Positions 8,713 through 17,363 of a stretch of DNA of 64,000 bases are shown one piece after another; the first letter of the stretch is position 1; every line of letters starts with the position of its first letter. The translations under genes and the position numbers were made by a program. Source of the DNA: JBQKLI01 sp012798975 (GTDB lineage: Bacteria > Bacillota > Clostridia > Tissierellales > Peptoniphilaceae). Below the pieces are notes generated by a model. It was not told the origin of the DNA. It did not search any database and saw only the letters and a list, made by a program, of their open reading frames with translations. The stretch is from the NCBI RefSeq assembly GCF_052116305.1, contig NZ_JBQKLI010000001.1:124001-188000 (forward strand), given 5' to 3'.

Positions 8713-10779
8713 TTGGCTAAAAATTTAGTGATTGTAGAGTCGCCAACTAAAGCAAAGACGATTTCAAAAATGCTGGGTTCAAATTATAAAGTAATCGCTT
8801 CTGTAGGACATTTGCGCGATTTGCCCAAAAGCAGAATGGGAGTAAATATTGAAGATGATTTTGAACCGGAATATATCAATGTCCGAGGCAAAGGCGATAT
8901 TATAAAAAACATAAAAAAGGAAACAAAAAATGCAGAAAAAGTTTTTTTAGCCACTGACCCGGATCGGGAAGGAGAGGCAATCTCTTGGCATTTAAACTTT
9001 ATTTTAGGATTAGACTTGGATCAAGCGAATAGAGTCGTTTTTCAAGAAATAACAAAGGAAGCAGTAAAAAAAGCGATCCAAGAGCCTAGGAAAATTGATA
9101 TGGACTTAGTGGACGCACAACAGGCTAGACGAGTTCTCGATCGGATAGTAGGATATAATCTATCTCCATTATTATGGAAAAAAGTTAAAAGCGGGTTAAG
9201 TGCTGGACGTGTTCAATCAGTGGCCTTAAAATTGGTTTGCGATAGAGAAAAGGAAATCAGAGAATTTGTAAAAGAGGAATATTGGACGGTGCATTCAACA
9301 TTTCTTGAACAAAAGCAGAGTTTCGAGGCAAATCTCAAGTCTAAACTCATAAAGGGAAAAGAAGTAAAAATTGAGATACCCGAAGAAAAAGAAGCTGATC
9401 GGATTATCTCCGAAATAAAAGGCAAAGAGAATCTGATTACCAAAGTGACAAAACGGAAAAAAAGAAAAAATCCGTATCCGCCTCATACCACTAGTACACT
9501 TCAGCAGGATTCATACAGTAAACTAGGTTTTTCAACCGGCAGAACTATGTCCATTGCTCAGCAGCTGTATGAAGGGATTTCCATTGGAAAAGAAGGGACA
9601 GTAGGTCTGATCTCCTATATGAGAACGGACTCTACTCGTTTATCCAATGAAATTATACAAGAAGCTTTACAATATATACGCAAAGAATACGGAGAAAACT
9701 ATTCTTCTAAAGGGGTAAACTATGGCAAACAAAAAAAAGGCTCTCAAGACGCCCATGAAGCCATAAGACCCAGCTCGATTCAACGTTCTCCTAAATCTTT
9801 GAGATCTTATCTAACAGATGATCAGTATAAACTTTACAATCTTATCTGGACAAGGGTAGTTGCAAGTCAAATGATGCCGGCGCAATACAAGTCGACTTCC
9901 GTTCAAATACAAAATGGAGAGTATATCCTTCAATCTAATGGGTTAATAGAATTGTTTGATGGATTTACAAAAGTATATACTGTAGGCGGAAGCCAGGATA
10001 AAATTCTTCCAGATTTAAAAAAAGGTACTGTTTTGAAAGAAATTTCTGTAGACAAGCAACAGCATTTCACAAAACCTAAACCGAGATATACAGAAGCTTC
10101 TCTTGTGAAGACATTAGAAGAAGACGGTATTGGAAGACCCAGCACGTATTCATCCATTATTTCAAGTTTATTAAAACGCCACTATGTAGAAATTAAAGAG
10201 AAGAAGTTTTTCTCTACGCAGATCGGGGAAAATGTTAACGAATTTCTTTCTAAATATTTCAAAGATATCGTCAATGAAGAATTTACCGCAGGATTGGAAA
10301 AAGAATTAGATGAAATCGCTGATGACAAGAAAGATTGGAAGAGAGTAATATCTGTATTTTATGAAAAATTTGAAGGGGAACTGGATAAAGCAAAAGAAGC
10401 AGAAGAAAAGTTTAAGATTAAAGATCAGCCAATTGATGAAATTTGTCCAGAATGCGGAGATCATTTAGTAATCAAGCATGGAAGAAACGGAAAATTTATC
10501 GGCTGCAGTAATTTTCCAGATTGTAAATTTACAAAAACTATTGTTAAGAGTACGGGAATTAAATGTCCTAAATGCAAAACAGGAGATATGATAGAAAAAG
10601 TATCTAAGCGAGGGAAAGTTTTTTATGGATGCAGCTCCTATCCGAAATGCGACTATGCATTATGGGATAAACCTACTGGAGAGAAATGTCCTAAATGCGG
10701 TTCTTTGCTTGTTCATAAGAAAAATAGAAAGACGGATAAAATACTTTGCAGCAATGAGAATTGCGACTATGAAAAGTAG
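8713..10779 (+). CDS. topA: DNA topoisomerase I
   Basis: Relaxes negative supercoils by transient single-strand breaks. With the TTG start the protein is 688 residues: TOPRIM domain (IVESP with the catalytic Glu near the start, then TDPDREGEAI), the active-site tyrosine in ISYMRTDSTR, and three C-terminal four-cysteine zinc ribbons. I chose TTG at 8713 because GAGAGG ends 9 bases before it; the in-frame ATG at 8704 abuts that site and would add a non-conserved MNF leader. The start lies 13 bases after the dprA stop. Confidence 0.96.
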   Translation: MAKNLVIVESPTKAKTISKMLGSNYKVIASVGHLRDLPKSRMGVNIEDDFEPEYINVRGKGDIIKNIKKETKNAEKVFLATDPDREGEAISWHLNFILGLDLDQANRVVFQEITKEAVKKAIQEPRKIDMDLVDAQQARRVLDRIVGYNLSPLLWKKVKSGLSAGRVQSVALKLVCDREKEIREFVKEEYWTVHSTFLEQKQSFEANLKSKLIKGKEVKIEIPEEKEADRIISEIKGKENLITKVTKRKKRKNPYPPHTTSTLQQDSYSKLGFSTGRTMSIAQQLYEGISIGKEGTVGLISYMRTDSTRLSNEIIQEALQYIRKEYGENYSSKGVNYGKQKKGSQDAHEAIRPSSIQRSPKSLRSYLTDDQYKLYNLIWTRVVASQMMPAQYKSTSVQIQNGEYILQSNGLIELFDGFTKVYTVGGSQDKILPDLKKGTVLKEISVDKQQHFTKPKPRYTEASLVKTLEEDGIGRPSTYSSIISSLLKRHYVEIKEKKFFSTQIGENVNEFLSKYFKDIVNEEFTAGLEKELDEIADDKKDWKRVISVFYEKFEGELDKAKEAEEKFKIKDQPIDEICPECGDHLVIKHGRNGKFIGCSNFPDCKFTKTIVKSTGIKCPKCKTGDMIEKVSKRGKVFYGCSSYPKCDYALWDKPTGEKCPKCGSLLVHKKNRKTDKILCSNENCDYEK

Positions 10780-10808
10780 TTGTAATTCTGGTTAGAATAT
10801 GTTATTCT
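10780..10808 (+). promoter_or_regulatory. promoter of rpsB-tsf
   Basis: TTGTAA (10780-10785) and TATTCT (10803-10808) are spaced by 17 bases. The -35 element starts one base after the topA stop. The implied leader of rpsB is about 100 bases. Confidence 0.65.
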
Positions 10809-10836
10809 ACTCAAGTACGTATTTTAAAAATACACA

Positions 10837-10891
10837 CACTCTAGGATCAAAGGAATGTTGCCACAGGTTTTCATTTGAGGGGAATAGAGTG
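10837..10891 (+). promoter_or_regulatory. structured 5' leader of rpsB
   Basis: CACTCTA (10837-10843) pairs perfectly with TAGAGTG (10885-10891), closing a loop of 41 bases just ahead of the rpsB ribosome binding site. Leaders of S2 operons bind S2 for autoregulation in several bacteria. I infer a similar role here but did not match a known family consensus. Confidence 0.4.
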
Positions 10892-10917
10892 GAGGAAAAA
10901 ACAATGGAGGAATTAAA

Positions 10918-11664
10918 ATGTCAGTTATTTCAATGAAACGATTATTAGAAGCAGGTGTTCACTTCGGACATCAAACAAGAAGATGGAATCCTAAAATGAA
11001 GAAATTCATCTTTACAGAAAGAAATGGTATCTACATTATCGATTTACAAAAAACTGTAAAGAAAATGGACGAAGCTTATAATTATGTTAGAGATATCGCT
11101 GCAGACGGCGGACAAGTGTTGTTTGTAGGTACGAAAAAACAAGCTCAAGAAGCAATTGAAACAGAAGCAAAAAGATGCGGACAGCCATATGTAAGCCAAA
11201 GATGGTTAGGCGGAATGCTTACCAACTTTAAAACAATTAAAAGCAGAATTGCTAGACTTCGCGAATTAGAAGCTATGGAAGAAGATGGAACTTTTGATTT
11301 GCTTCCTAAAAAAGAAGTAAGCAAACTTAAATTAGAGCAGGAAAAATTAGAAAAATTCCTTGGCGGAATCAAAGATATGGAGAAAATTCCAGCAGCAATT
11401 TTTATTATCGATCCTAAAAAAGAAAAAATTGCAGTTAACGAAGCTCATATTTTAAATATACCTGTTATTAGTGTTGTAGACACGAACTGTGATCCTGATG
11501 AAGTTGATCTTCCTATCCCTGGAAATGACGATGCAATTCGTGCCGTTAAACTTCTTACAGGAAAGATTGCTGATGCAGTTGTAGAAGCAAATCAAGGTGC
11601 TCAAAACGAAGCGGAAACAGTAGAAGCTGCTGAAGAGAGTACAGAAGAAGTAACAGAAGCGTAA
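10918..11664 (+). CDS. rpsB: 30S ribosomal protein S2
   Basis: Component of the small ribosomal subunit that binds the 16S rRNA head and is needed for S1-like functions. The 248-residue protein starts with the typical MKRLLEAGVHFGHQTRRWNP stretch and contains QRWLGGMLTNF near residue 98 and the VDTNCDP motif near 190. The C-terminus is a Glu-rich acidic tail. An ATGGAGGA site precedes the ATG. It forms the usual pair with tsf. Confidence 0.99.
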   Translation: MSVISMKRLLEAGVHFGHQTRRWNPKMKKFIFTERNGIYIIDLQKTVKKMDEAYNYVRDIAADGGQVLFVGTKKQAQEAIETEAKRCGQPYVSQRWLGGMLTNFKTIKSRIARLRELEAMEEDGTFDLLPKKEVSKLKLEQEKLEKFLGGIKDMEKIPAAIFIIDPKKEKIAVNEAHILNIPVISVVDTNCDPDEVDLPIPGNDDAIRAVKLLTGKIADAVVEANQGAQNEAETVEAAEESTEEVTEA

Positions 11665-11669
11665 TTTTT

Positions 11670-11715
11670 AGGTAAGAGGGAAAGTATTGAACTTTTACTC
11701 TTACCTTTGTTTTTT
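11670..11715 (+). terminator. rpsB-tsf intercistronic terminator or attenuator
   Basis: AGGTAAGAG (11670-11678) pairs with CTCTTACCT (11698-11706), with an inner AAAGT/ACTTT stem, followed by TTGTTTTTT. Because tsf follows without an obvious promoter of its own, this probably acts as a partial terminator lowering tsf relative to rpsB. Confidence 0.75.
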
Positions 11716-11755
11716 GAGACTATAGAACAAGGAAATATATGGAGGTTTATTAATA

Positions 11756-12427
11756 ATGTCAATTAGTGCATCAATGGTAAAAGAATTAAGAGAGCAAACA
11801 GGCGCTGGAATGATGGACTGCAAGAAAGTTCTTGTAGAAGCAGACGGAAATATGGCGAAAGCTGCTGAATTATTAAGAGAAAAAGGTCTTGCAGGTGCTG
11901 CTAAAAAAGCTGGAAGAATTGCTTCTGAAGGTGTTGTAGTAAGCTATATTCACGGCGGCAGAATCGGATCTATTATCGAAATCAATTCTGAAACAGATTT
12001 CGTTGCAAAAAATGATGATTTCCAAAATTTCGCAAAAGATATGGCAATGCAGGTAGCAGCTTCTAATCCAAAATATGTTAGAAGAGAAGAAGTTCCTTCA
12101 GATATAGTAGAAGAAGAAAGAGAAGTTTTAGTCAGACAAGCTATGAATGAAAATGCTGAAAAAGGTATGGACGAAGCGAAATCAAAAATGATTGCTGAGA
12201 AAAAAGTAGAAGGAAGATTAAACAAATTTTATGAGCAGATCTGTTTATTAGAACAGCCTTTTATTAAAGATCCATCAGTAACTGTACAAGAATTATTAAC
12301 AAATCTTGTTGCAAAAATTGGTGAGAATATCCAAATCAGAAGATTTGTTCGTTATGAAGTAGGCGAAGGTCTTGAAAAAAGAGAAGAAAACTTCGCAGAC
12401 GAAGTAGCAAAACAAATGGGCAACTAA
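11756..12427 (+). CDS. tsf: elongation factor Ts
   Basis: Nucleotide exchange factor for EF-Tu. The 223-residue protein has the N-terminal UBA-like domain with LREQTGAGMMDCKK and the core motif SETDFVAKN near residues 79-87, which contacts EF-Tu. It is shorter than the Escherichia coli protein (283), consistent with a short form carrying one core subdomain. ATGGAGG precedes the ATG. Confidence 0.97.
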   Translation: MSISASMVKELREQTGAGMMDCKKVLVEADGNMAKAAELLREKGLAGAAKKAGRIASEGVVVSYIHGGRIGSIIEINSETDFVAKNDDFQNFAKDMAMQVAASNPKYVRREEVPSDIVEEEREVLVRQAMNENAEKGMDEAKSKMIAEKKVEGRLNKFYEQICLLEQPFIKDPSVTVQELLTNLVAKIGENIQIRRFVRYEVGEGLEKREENFADEVAKQMGN

Positions 12428-12438
12428 ATAGAAACTGG

Positions 12439-12473
12439 AGGCTAGGAGCATTAACTGTTTTTAGCCTTTTTCT
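12439..12473 (+). terminator. weak terminator after tsf
   Basis: AGGCTA (12439-12444) and TAGCCT (12462-12467) can pair around a 17-base loop, followed by TTTTTCTTT. The stem is short, so this is a modest candidate for the end of rpsB-tsf. Confidence 0.5.
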
Positions 12474-12537
12474 TTGCTTTTCTATATTGCTAAGCTTTAA
12501 AATATATAAGAATTTACAAGTTCCTATCAATTACAAC

Positions 12538-12566
12538 TTGAAAGGAAGGGTATTTATTAATAGAAT
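12538..12566 (+). promoter_or_regulatory. promoter of the purine permease gene
   Basis: TTGAAA (12538-12543) and TAGAAT (12561-12566) are separated by exactly 17 bases. Transcription would begin near 12573 and give a leader of about 255 bases. A second possible pair, TTGCTT (12474) and TAAAAT (12498), lies upstream. Confidence 0.55.
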
Positions 12567-12572
12567 AACAAT

Positions 12573-12828
12573 TAAGTAATATCTATATAATAATCAGAAC
12601 ATTCATAGATGCGTTAGACCGTTATGTAAACGATTGTACATATATTTTCCTGATGCATTGTGAAAATATATCGATAGGATTAAGCGATACATAGAAGCTG
12701 ATATTTATAGATTAACTGAGAGGAGGCTGCAGTAGAGGAGAAATTTTATATTTGTATTTGAAAAAATCTAAACAAAAATTCATATCATCCGATATGAATA
12801 ATATTCTTTATTGAAAAAGGAGGTCAAT
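12573..12828 (+). promoter_or_regulatory. long structured leader of the purine permease gene, class unknown
   Basis: The untranslated region holds several stems: TATGTA/TACATA around 12623-12642, a perfect 10-bp stem 12640-12649 with 12662-12671 (it overlaps the first, so the two may be alternatives), TATCG/CGATA near 12670-12689, and a perfect 9-bp hairpin (12778-12786 with 12791-12799) that ends 15 bases before the AAAGGAGG. Purine permease genes are often riboswitch-controlled, but the purine-aptamer core sequences are not present. I call it a candidate regulatory leader without assigning a ligand. Confidence 0.45.
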
Positions 12829-14289
12829 ATGGAAAGCAAGAAAAACGGTTTCATTGAGAGTTATTTTAAGCTGACAGAAAATAACACCGATGTCAGGACG
12901 GAGGTTATTGCTGGTTTAACTACATTTTTAGCAATGAGTTATATTCTAGCTGTAAACCCCATGATTTTGGCGGGCCCTTTTGAAGGTACCCCAGACTTTG
13001 CTAAATATTTTAGCGGTATTTTTATCGGTACTTGTATCATTTCTTTTATCGGTACGATGCTGACAGCGTTATATGCCAGACTGCCCTTTGCCCAAGCACC
13101 TGGTATGGGATTAAATGCATTTTTTGCATATACAGTTATGCTTGCAATGGGATATACTTATCAGCAGGCATTAGCCGTTGTATTCCTTTCAGGGGTAGCA
13201 TTTATTATAATGTCCTTAGGCGGTATACGTACAGCAATTATGAATGCAATTCCTGAAGCTATTAAAGGAGCTATAGGACCTGGTATCGGATTATTTTTGA
13301 CTATTATCGGTTTGAAAAACAGCTCCCTTATCGTAAGCAACCCTTCAACACTAGTTGGTATCATTGATTTTTCTCTACTAGGATCCGCTGGCGATGCAAA
13401 TGGTATGGTATTTGCTGGTGGAATGCAGTATGAAGCTGCTGCTTACAATACTATGATAAAATCTGCACTCGTAACACTAGTTGTATTAGTTGTGTTAGCA
13501 GTATTACTTTCCAAAAAATTTAAAGCAGCAATGCTTATAAGTATTATTGTCGGAACTATTATCGGTTTTCCTTTAGGTTTATCGACAATGACTGAGATGA
13601 TGGGACTAGGACAGCAATTCAGCAATTTCTTTGAAGTATCGTTCTTCAATATGGATCTGCCGGGACTTTTATCAAAGGGGGATACACCGCTCACATCTAT
13701 ATTCAATCTCGTGATGCTTATTATCGCCTTTGGTTTGGTTAATCTCTTTGACACCATGGGTACCCTTCTAGGGACCGCCAGGGCAGCAGATCTAGTCGAT
13801 GAGAAAGGGAATCCTATCCGAATGGAAAAAGCATTATTGTCAGATGCTATCTCAAGTGCAGGTGCTGCATTAGTAGGTAGTTCTACATGTACAACATATG
13901 CTGAGTCTGCAGCGGGGGTTGCCGTTGGTGGTAAAACCGGACTTGCATCCGTTATTACAGGAATATTATTCTTAGCATCATTAATCCTTGCACCGATTAT
14001 AGGACTTGTCCCTGCAGCTGCAACAGCTCCAGCGATGATATATCTTGGTGTTTTAATGATGAAACAAATACAGCATGTTGATTTTTCAGACGTGACAAAT
14101 GCTATACCTGCATTTTTAACAGTTGTAATCATGCCTTTTACATATTCCATTGCAAATGGGATAGCCGTTGGTATAATAAGTTTTATTTTAATAAAATTAT
14201 TCTCTGGCAAGGCTAAAGAAGTAAATTGGATAATTACTATAATTGCTATATTATTTGTAATACGTTTTGCGTTTATGGTATCTGGCTAG
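12829..14289 (+). CDS. pbuG: guanine/hypoxanthine permease, AzgA/NCS2 family
   Basis: Membrane importer for purine bases. The 486-residue protein has many hydrophobic segments and the family motifs TDVRTEVIAGLTTFLAMSYI near the N-terminus, APGMGLNAFFAY, GLFLTIIGL, and VNLFDTMGTLLGTA in the second half, with SSTCTTYAESAAGVAVGGKTG following. ATG at 12829 has AAAGGAGG 6 bases upstream; an upstream in-frame TTG at 12811 overlaps that site and is unlikely. Exact substrate (guanine, hypoxanthine or adenine) cannot be told from the motifs. It stands alone with its own promoter and terminator. Confidence 0.88.
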   Translation: MESKKNGFIESYFKLTENNTDVRTEVIAGLTTFLAMSYILAVNPMILAGPFEGTPDFAKYFSGIFIGTCIISFIGTMLTALYARLPFAQAPGMGLNAFFAYTVMLAMGYTYQQALAVVFLSGVAFIIMSLGGIRTAIMNAIPEAIKGAIGPGIGLFLTIIGLKNSSLIVSNPSTLVGIIDFSLLGSAGDANGMVFAGGMQYEAAAYNTMIKSALVTLVVLVVLAVLLSKKFKAAMLISIIVGTIIGFPLGLSTMTEMMGLGQQFSNFFEVSFFNMDLPGLLSKGDTPLTSIFNLVMLIIAFGLVNLFDTMGTLLGTARAADLVDEKGNPIRMEKALLSDAISSAGAALVGSSTCTTYAESAAGVAVGGKTGLASVITGILFLASLILAPIIGLVPAAATAPAMIYLGVLMMKQIQHVDFSDVTNAIPAFLTVVIMPFTYSIANGIAVGIISFILIKLFSGKAKEVNWIITIIAILFVIRFAFMVSG

Positions 14290-14291
14290 AA

Positions 14292-14330
14292 AAAAAGGTC
14301 TTGTTTCTTGATGAAATAAGACCTTTTTCT
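14292..14330 (+). terminator. terminator of the purine permease gene
   Basis: A 16-base arm (14292-14307) pairs with 14313-14328 with one G-U and a 5-base loop TTGAT. Its outer A/T pairs double as the T run. Confidence 0.9.
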
Positions 14331-14374
14331 ATGTTTATCCGTAGTATATCTAATATGGAAAGACTTTCTAAAGA

Positions 14375-14403
14375 TTGCAATGGATGAGTGATTAAGATAT
14401 AAT
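14375..14403 (+). promoter_or_regulatory. promoter of the pyrH-polC gene cluster
   Basis: TTGCAA (14375-14380), 17-base spacer, TATAAT (14398-14403). The leader to pyrH is about 135 bases and contains a CTGTC/GGCAG hairpin (14433-14447) followed by a T run, which looks like a weak attenuator. Further TATAAT-like boxes near 14480-14490 could be a second start. Confidence 0.65.
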
Positions 14404-14499
14404 ATTTTTTAGGTTAAATAATAAATAAGCCTGTCTTTTTGGCAGAATTATTTTTTTAAATAATAAAATGAATTTCAGATATAATATTATAATGAATGT

Positions 14500-14525
14500 A
14501 AATGGAGAACTTTGGTTCTTCATTT
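14500..14525 (+). promoter_or_regulatory. hairpin directly upstream of the pyrH ribosome binding site
   Basis: An 11-base arm (14500-14510) pairs with 14515-14525 with a single G-U and a 4-base loop TTTG. It ends about 11 bases before the AGGAGGG of pyrH. A translational control or mRNA-stability role is inferred from position only. Confidence 0.4.
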
Positions 14526-14546
14526 ATCTTATGTATAGGAGGGTCT

Positions 14547-15254
14547 ATGGAACTCGCATATAAAAGGGTCATAATAAAATTAAGCGGTGAAGCACTATCG
14601 GGCAATAAAGGATATGGATTAGATGACGAAGTCATCGATCGTATCTGTATGGCAATACGTGAAGTACATACAATGGGATTGGAAATAGCAATCGTTGTTG
14701 GGGGTGGAAATTTTTGGAGAGGACGATCTAATGAAAATATAGATCGATCGACTTCAGACAATATGGGAATGCTTGGAACTATAATAAATGCATTAAGACT
14801 TCAGGCATCGCTAGAAAATCTTGGAGTGGAAACCAGAGTTCAAACTTCTATAGAAATGAGGGAAATTGCAGAGCCCTATATCAGAAGAAGAGCAATTCGC
14901 CATATAGAAAAAGGAAGAATCGTAATTTTTGGAGCGGGTGCAGGTCTTCCATATTTCTCAACAGACACGACCTCAGCTTTAAGAGCAGCAGAAATTAATG
15001 CAGACGTTATATTAGCTGGCAAGACAGGTGTTGACGGTGTATATGATTCAGATCCAAATATAAATAAAGATGCAGTCAAATATGATGAATTAAGCTATAT
15101 TGAAATCTTAAATAAAGGATTAGGTATCATGGATTCTACTGCAACCTCTTTATGTATGGATAATCATATACCTCTTGTAGTATTCGGCATCGATGATCCA
15201 ACCAATCTAGTTCGCGTTGCAGTAGGCGAAAAAATAGGTACTGTCGTTAGATAA
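14547..15254 (+). CDS. pyrH: UMP kinase
   Basis: Phosphorylates UMP to UDP in pyrimidine nucleotide synthesis; a cytoplasmic hexamer of the amino-acid-kinase fold. The 235-residue protein shows KLSGEALSG near residue 10, the VVGGGNFWRG glycine loop near 52-61, and the C-terminal STATSLCMDN motif. The ATG at 14547 has AGGAGGG 4-5 bases upstream and gives the standard N-terminus; an in-frame start at 14502 would add 15 unconserved residues. It heads the conserved pyrH-frr-uppS-cdsA string. Confidence 0.97.
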   Translation: MELAYKRVIIKLSGEALSGNKGYGLDDEVIDRICMAIREVHTMGLEIAIVVGGGNFWRGRSNENIDRSTSDNMGMLGTIINALRLQASLENLGVETRVQTSIEMREIAEPYIRRRAIRHIEKGRIVIFGAGAGLPYFSTDTTSALRAAEINADVILAGKTGVDGVYDSDPNINKDAVKYDELSYIEILNKGLGIMDSTATSLCMDNHIPLVVFGIDDPTNLVRVAVGEKIGTVVR

Positions 15255-15274
15255 ATTTGAAAGGAGATAGAGTT

Positions 15275-15832
15275 ATGGTACAGGAAGTATATAAAGAAAC
15301 AGAAGAAAAGATGGAAAAAACAATCACTGCATTTCAAAATGAATTGACTGCGATAAGAGCAGGGAGAGCAAATCCACAGCTGTTAGATCGGATGACTGTC
15401 GATTATTATGGCGTACAAACGCCTATAAATCAGGTAGCAACAATCTCTACACCGGAGCCTAGATTGTTAGTTATTCAGCCTTGGGATGCTTCTTTAATCC
15501 CAGCAATTGAAAAAACTTTATTGGGTTCAGATCTAGGAATCACTCCATCAAATGATGGAAAATTGATACGTCTGCCTTTTCCTCAACTTACTGAAGATAG
15601 ACGTAAAGAATTAGTTAAAGTAGTAGGCGCTGCTTCTGAAAAAGCAAAAGTTGCAATTAGAAACTCACGCAGAGATGCTATGGATACTGTTAAAAAACAA
15701 GAAAAAGCTTCAGAAATAACAGAAGATGAAAAGATACAAGCGGAGCAGGAAATTCAAAAGATCACTGACACCTATATTGAAAAAATCGTAGATATTGTCA
15801 AGGTAAAAGAAAGTGAACTAATGGATATTTAA
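15275..15832 (+). CDS. frr: ribosome recycling factor
   Basis: Splits post-termination ribosomes together with EF-G. The 185-residue length is exactly typical. Motifs seen: LTAIRAGRANPQLLDR near residue 24, VDYYGVQTPINQVA, and IRNSRRDAMD. The ATG at 15275 has AAAGGAGA 6 bases upstream; an upstream TTG at 15257 would precede that site and is rejected. The gene lies 20 bases after pyrH. Confidence 0.98.
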   Translation: MVQEVYKETEEKMEKTITAFQNELTAIRAGRANPQLLDRMTVDYYGVQTPINQVATISTPEPRLLVIQPWDASLIPAIEKTLLGSDLGITPSNDGKLIRLPFPQLTEDRRKELVKVVGAASEKAKVAIRNSRRDAMDTVKKQEKASEITEDEKIQAEQEIQKITDTYIEKIVDIVKVKESELMDI

Positions 15833-15846
15833 TTTTGGAGAAACAA

Positions 15847-16584
15847 ATGGAAAATGCTGAAATACAAAAACAAATTAAAAACAATTCAGTGCCGGTCCAT
15901 GTAGGAATTATAATGGATGGAAATGGAAGATGGGCCAAGAAACGCCATCTTCCACGTATTTCAGGTCATAAAGTCGGTGCTGAGAGAATTGAAGATATTC
16001 TCGAAGAATCAGTAGCGTTAGGTATTCAATACTTAAGTCTATATGCCTTTTCAACAGAAAACTGGAAAAGGCCAAAAGAAGAAGTAAACAGTCTTATGAA
16101 TCTTATCGTGCGATATGTAAATAGCAGATTAAGCGATTTTAAGAAAAATAATATAAAGCTTCTTACTATGGGAGATATTAGCAAACTCCCGACTAGCGCT
16201 CTAAATGCTGTAAACTACGCGAAAGAAGAGACAAAAGACAACAATGGTTTGACTCTTAATATAGGACTTAATTATGGCGGACGAGATGAAATAGTTTCTG
16301 GCATAAAGGCTTTATTCAAAGAATATGAAAAAGACCCGACTATAATAAAGAATCTTGACAGCGAATTATTTAAATCCTTTTTGGATACGAAAGATCAGCC
16401 GGATGTGGATCTGCTGATTCGTCCAGGAGGAGAAAAAAGAATCAGTAATTTTATGCTTTATCAGATTGCCTATTCCGAGTTTTATTTTACAGAGTGTTTA
16501 TGGCCTGATTTTACAAAAGAAGAGTTTCAAAAAGCTATTTTAGAATTTCAAAATAGAGAAAGAAGATATGGAGGATTAAAATGA
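15847..16584 (+). CDS. uppS: undecaprenyl diphosphate synthase
   Basis: Extends farnesyl diphosphate with isopentenyl units to the C55 lipid carrier for peptidoglycan synthesis. The 245-residue protein has the substrate motif GIIMDGNGRWAKKR near residue 21 with the catalytic Asp, LYAFSTENWKRP near 75, and LIRPGGEKRISNF near 195-207. TTTGGAG precedes the ATG at 15847. It overlaps cdsA by 4 bases (ATGA), indicating translational coupling. Confidence 0.97.
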   Translation: MENAEIQKQIKNNSVPVHVGIIMDGNGRWAKKRHLPRISGHKVGAERIEDILEESVALGIQYLSLYAFSTENWKRPKEEVNSLMNLIVRYVNSRLSDFKKNNIKLLTMGDISKLPTSALNAVNYAKEETKDNNGLTLNIGLNYGGRDEIVSGIKALFKEYEKDPTIIKNLDSELFKSFLDTKDQPDVDLLIRPGGEKRISNFMLYQIAYSEFYFTECLWPDFTKEEFQKAILEFQNRERRYGGLK

Positions 16585-17354
16585 AAAAACTTGTTGTGCG
16601 TACAATAACAGGCGTTCTCGTTTTAATAGCCTCCATTTTTTTCACTTATAAAGGATCCTTTTCTTTGTTGGCTTTTTTATTATTCTTATCCAATGTAGGT
16701 CTTTATGAATTAAACATCGCTCTAAAAAAAATAGGATTCCATCAGAATATATCACTGGTATATATAGCGAACTCGATAATTATGGTATTTGCAATGCTTA
16801 AGAATATGCCGGCGATAACGGGTGTCTTGATCGCATTTTCTATGATTACATTTGTTTCCTATGTATTAGCAGAAAAAGGAAAATTAGAAGATATTATGGC
16901 ACAGCTCTTTTCTTTGATCTATATTTCGATACCTTTTTCCATGATGTTTTTTCTAGAATCTACACTCTTTATCTGGCTTGTTTATATTTGCGCATGGGGC
17001 ACAGATACATTGGCATATATATGCGGAAGCCTCTTCGGCAGACACAAGCTTATTCCAAAAGTGAGTCCGAAAAAGACTGTAGAAGGAGCCGTCGGAGGAA
17101 TGATCGGCGTCGGTATAATTTGTTTTGGCTTTGCAACAGCTATCAATAGTACCAATGTATTATCCATAGTATTTTTAGGAATGATCGGTTCTTTATTAGG
17201 ACAAGTTGGTGATCTTTGTGCCTCTAAACTAAAAAGATTATCCGGATTAAAGGATTATGGATCAATATTTTTAGGTCATGGGGGAGTATTAGATCGTTTT
17301 GACAGTATTTTATTTACGATCCCTTATATATACATTATATATTTATTCATATAG
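16581..17354 (+). CDS. cdsA: phosphatidate cytidylyltransferase
   Basis: Makes CDP-diacylglycerol from phosphatidate and CTP in the membrane; the product feeds PgsA (gene at 48559-49101). The 257-residue protein is strongly hydrophobic with about seven to eight membrane segments. The C-terminal CTP_transf_1 signature is present as VGQVGDLCASKLKR... followed by KDYGSIFLGHGGVLDRFDS. The usual next gene, dxr, is not here; rseP follows after 9 bases. Confidence 0.96.
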   Translation: MKKLVVRTITGVLVLIASIFFTYKGSFSLLAFLLFLSNVGLYELNIALKKIGFHQNISLVYIANSIIMVFAMLKNMPAITGVLIAFSMITFVSYVLAEKGKLEDIMAQLFSLIYISIPFSMMFFLESTLFIWLVYICAWGTDTLAYICGSLFGRHKLIPKVSPKKTVEGAVGGMIGVGIICFGFATAINSTNVLSIVFLGMIGSLLGQVGDLCASKLKRLSGLKDYGSIFLGHGGVLDRFDSILFTIPYIYIIYLFI

Positions 17355-17363
17355 GAGAATTTG

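Noticed and set aside
12573..12828. Purine riboswitch before the permease gene
   Set aside because: I searched for the TATAAT-TATGG-GTTTCTACC-ACC-GACTATG order of the aptamer; the conserved core segments are missing, so I list only an unclassified leader.
13443..14210. 255-codon open frame on the minus strand inside the permease gene
   Set aside because: It is antisense to a clear transporter gene, has no ribosome binding site, and its composition mirrors the membrane protein.
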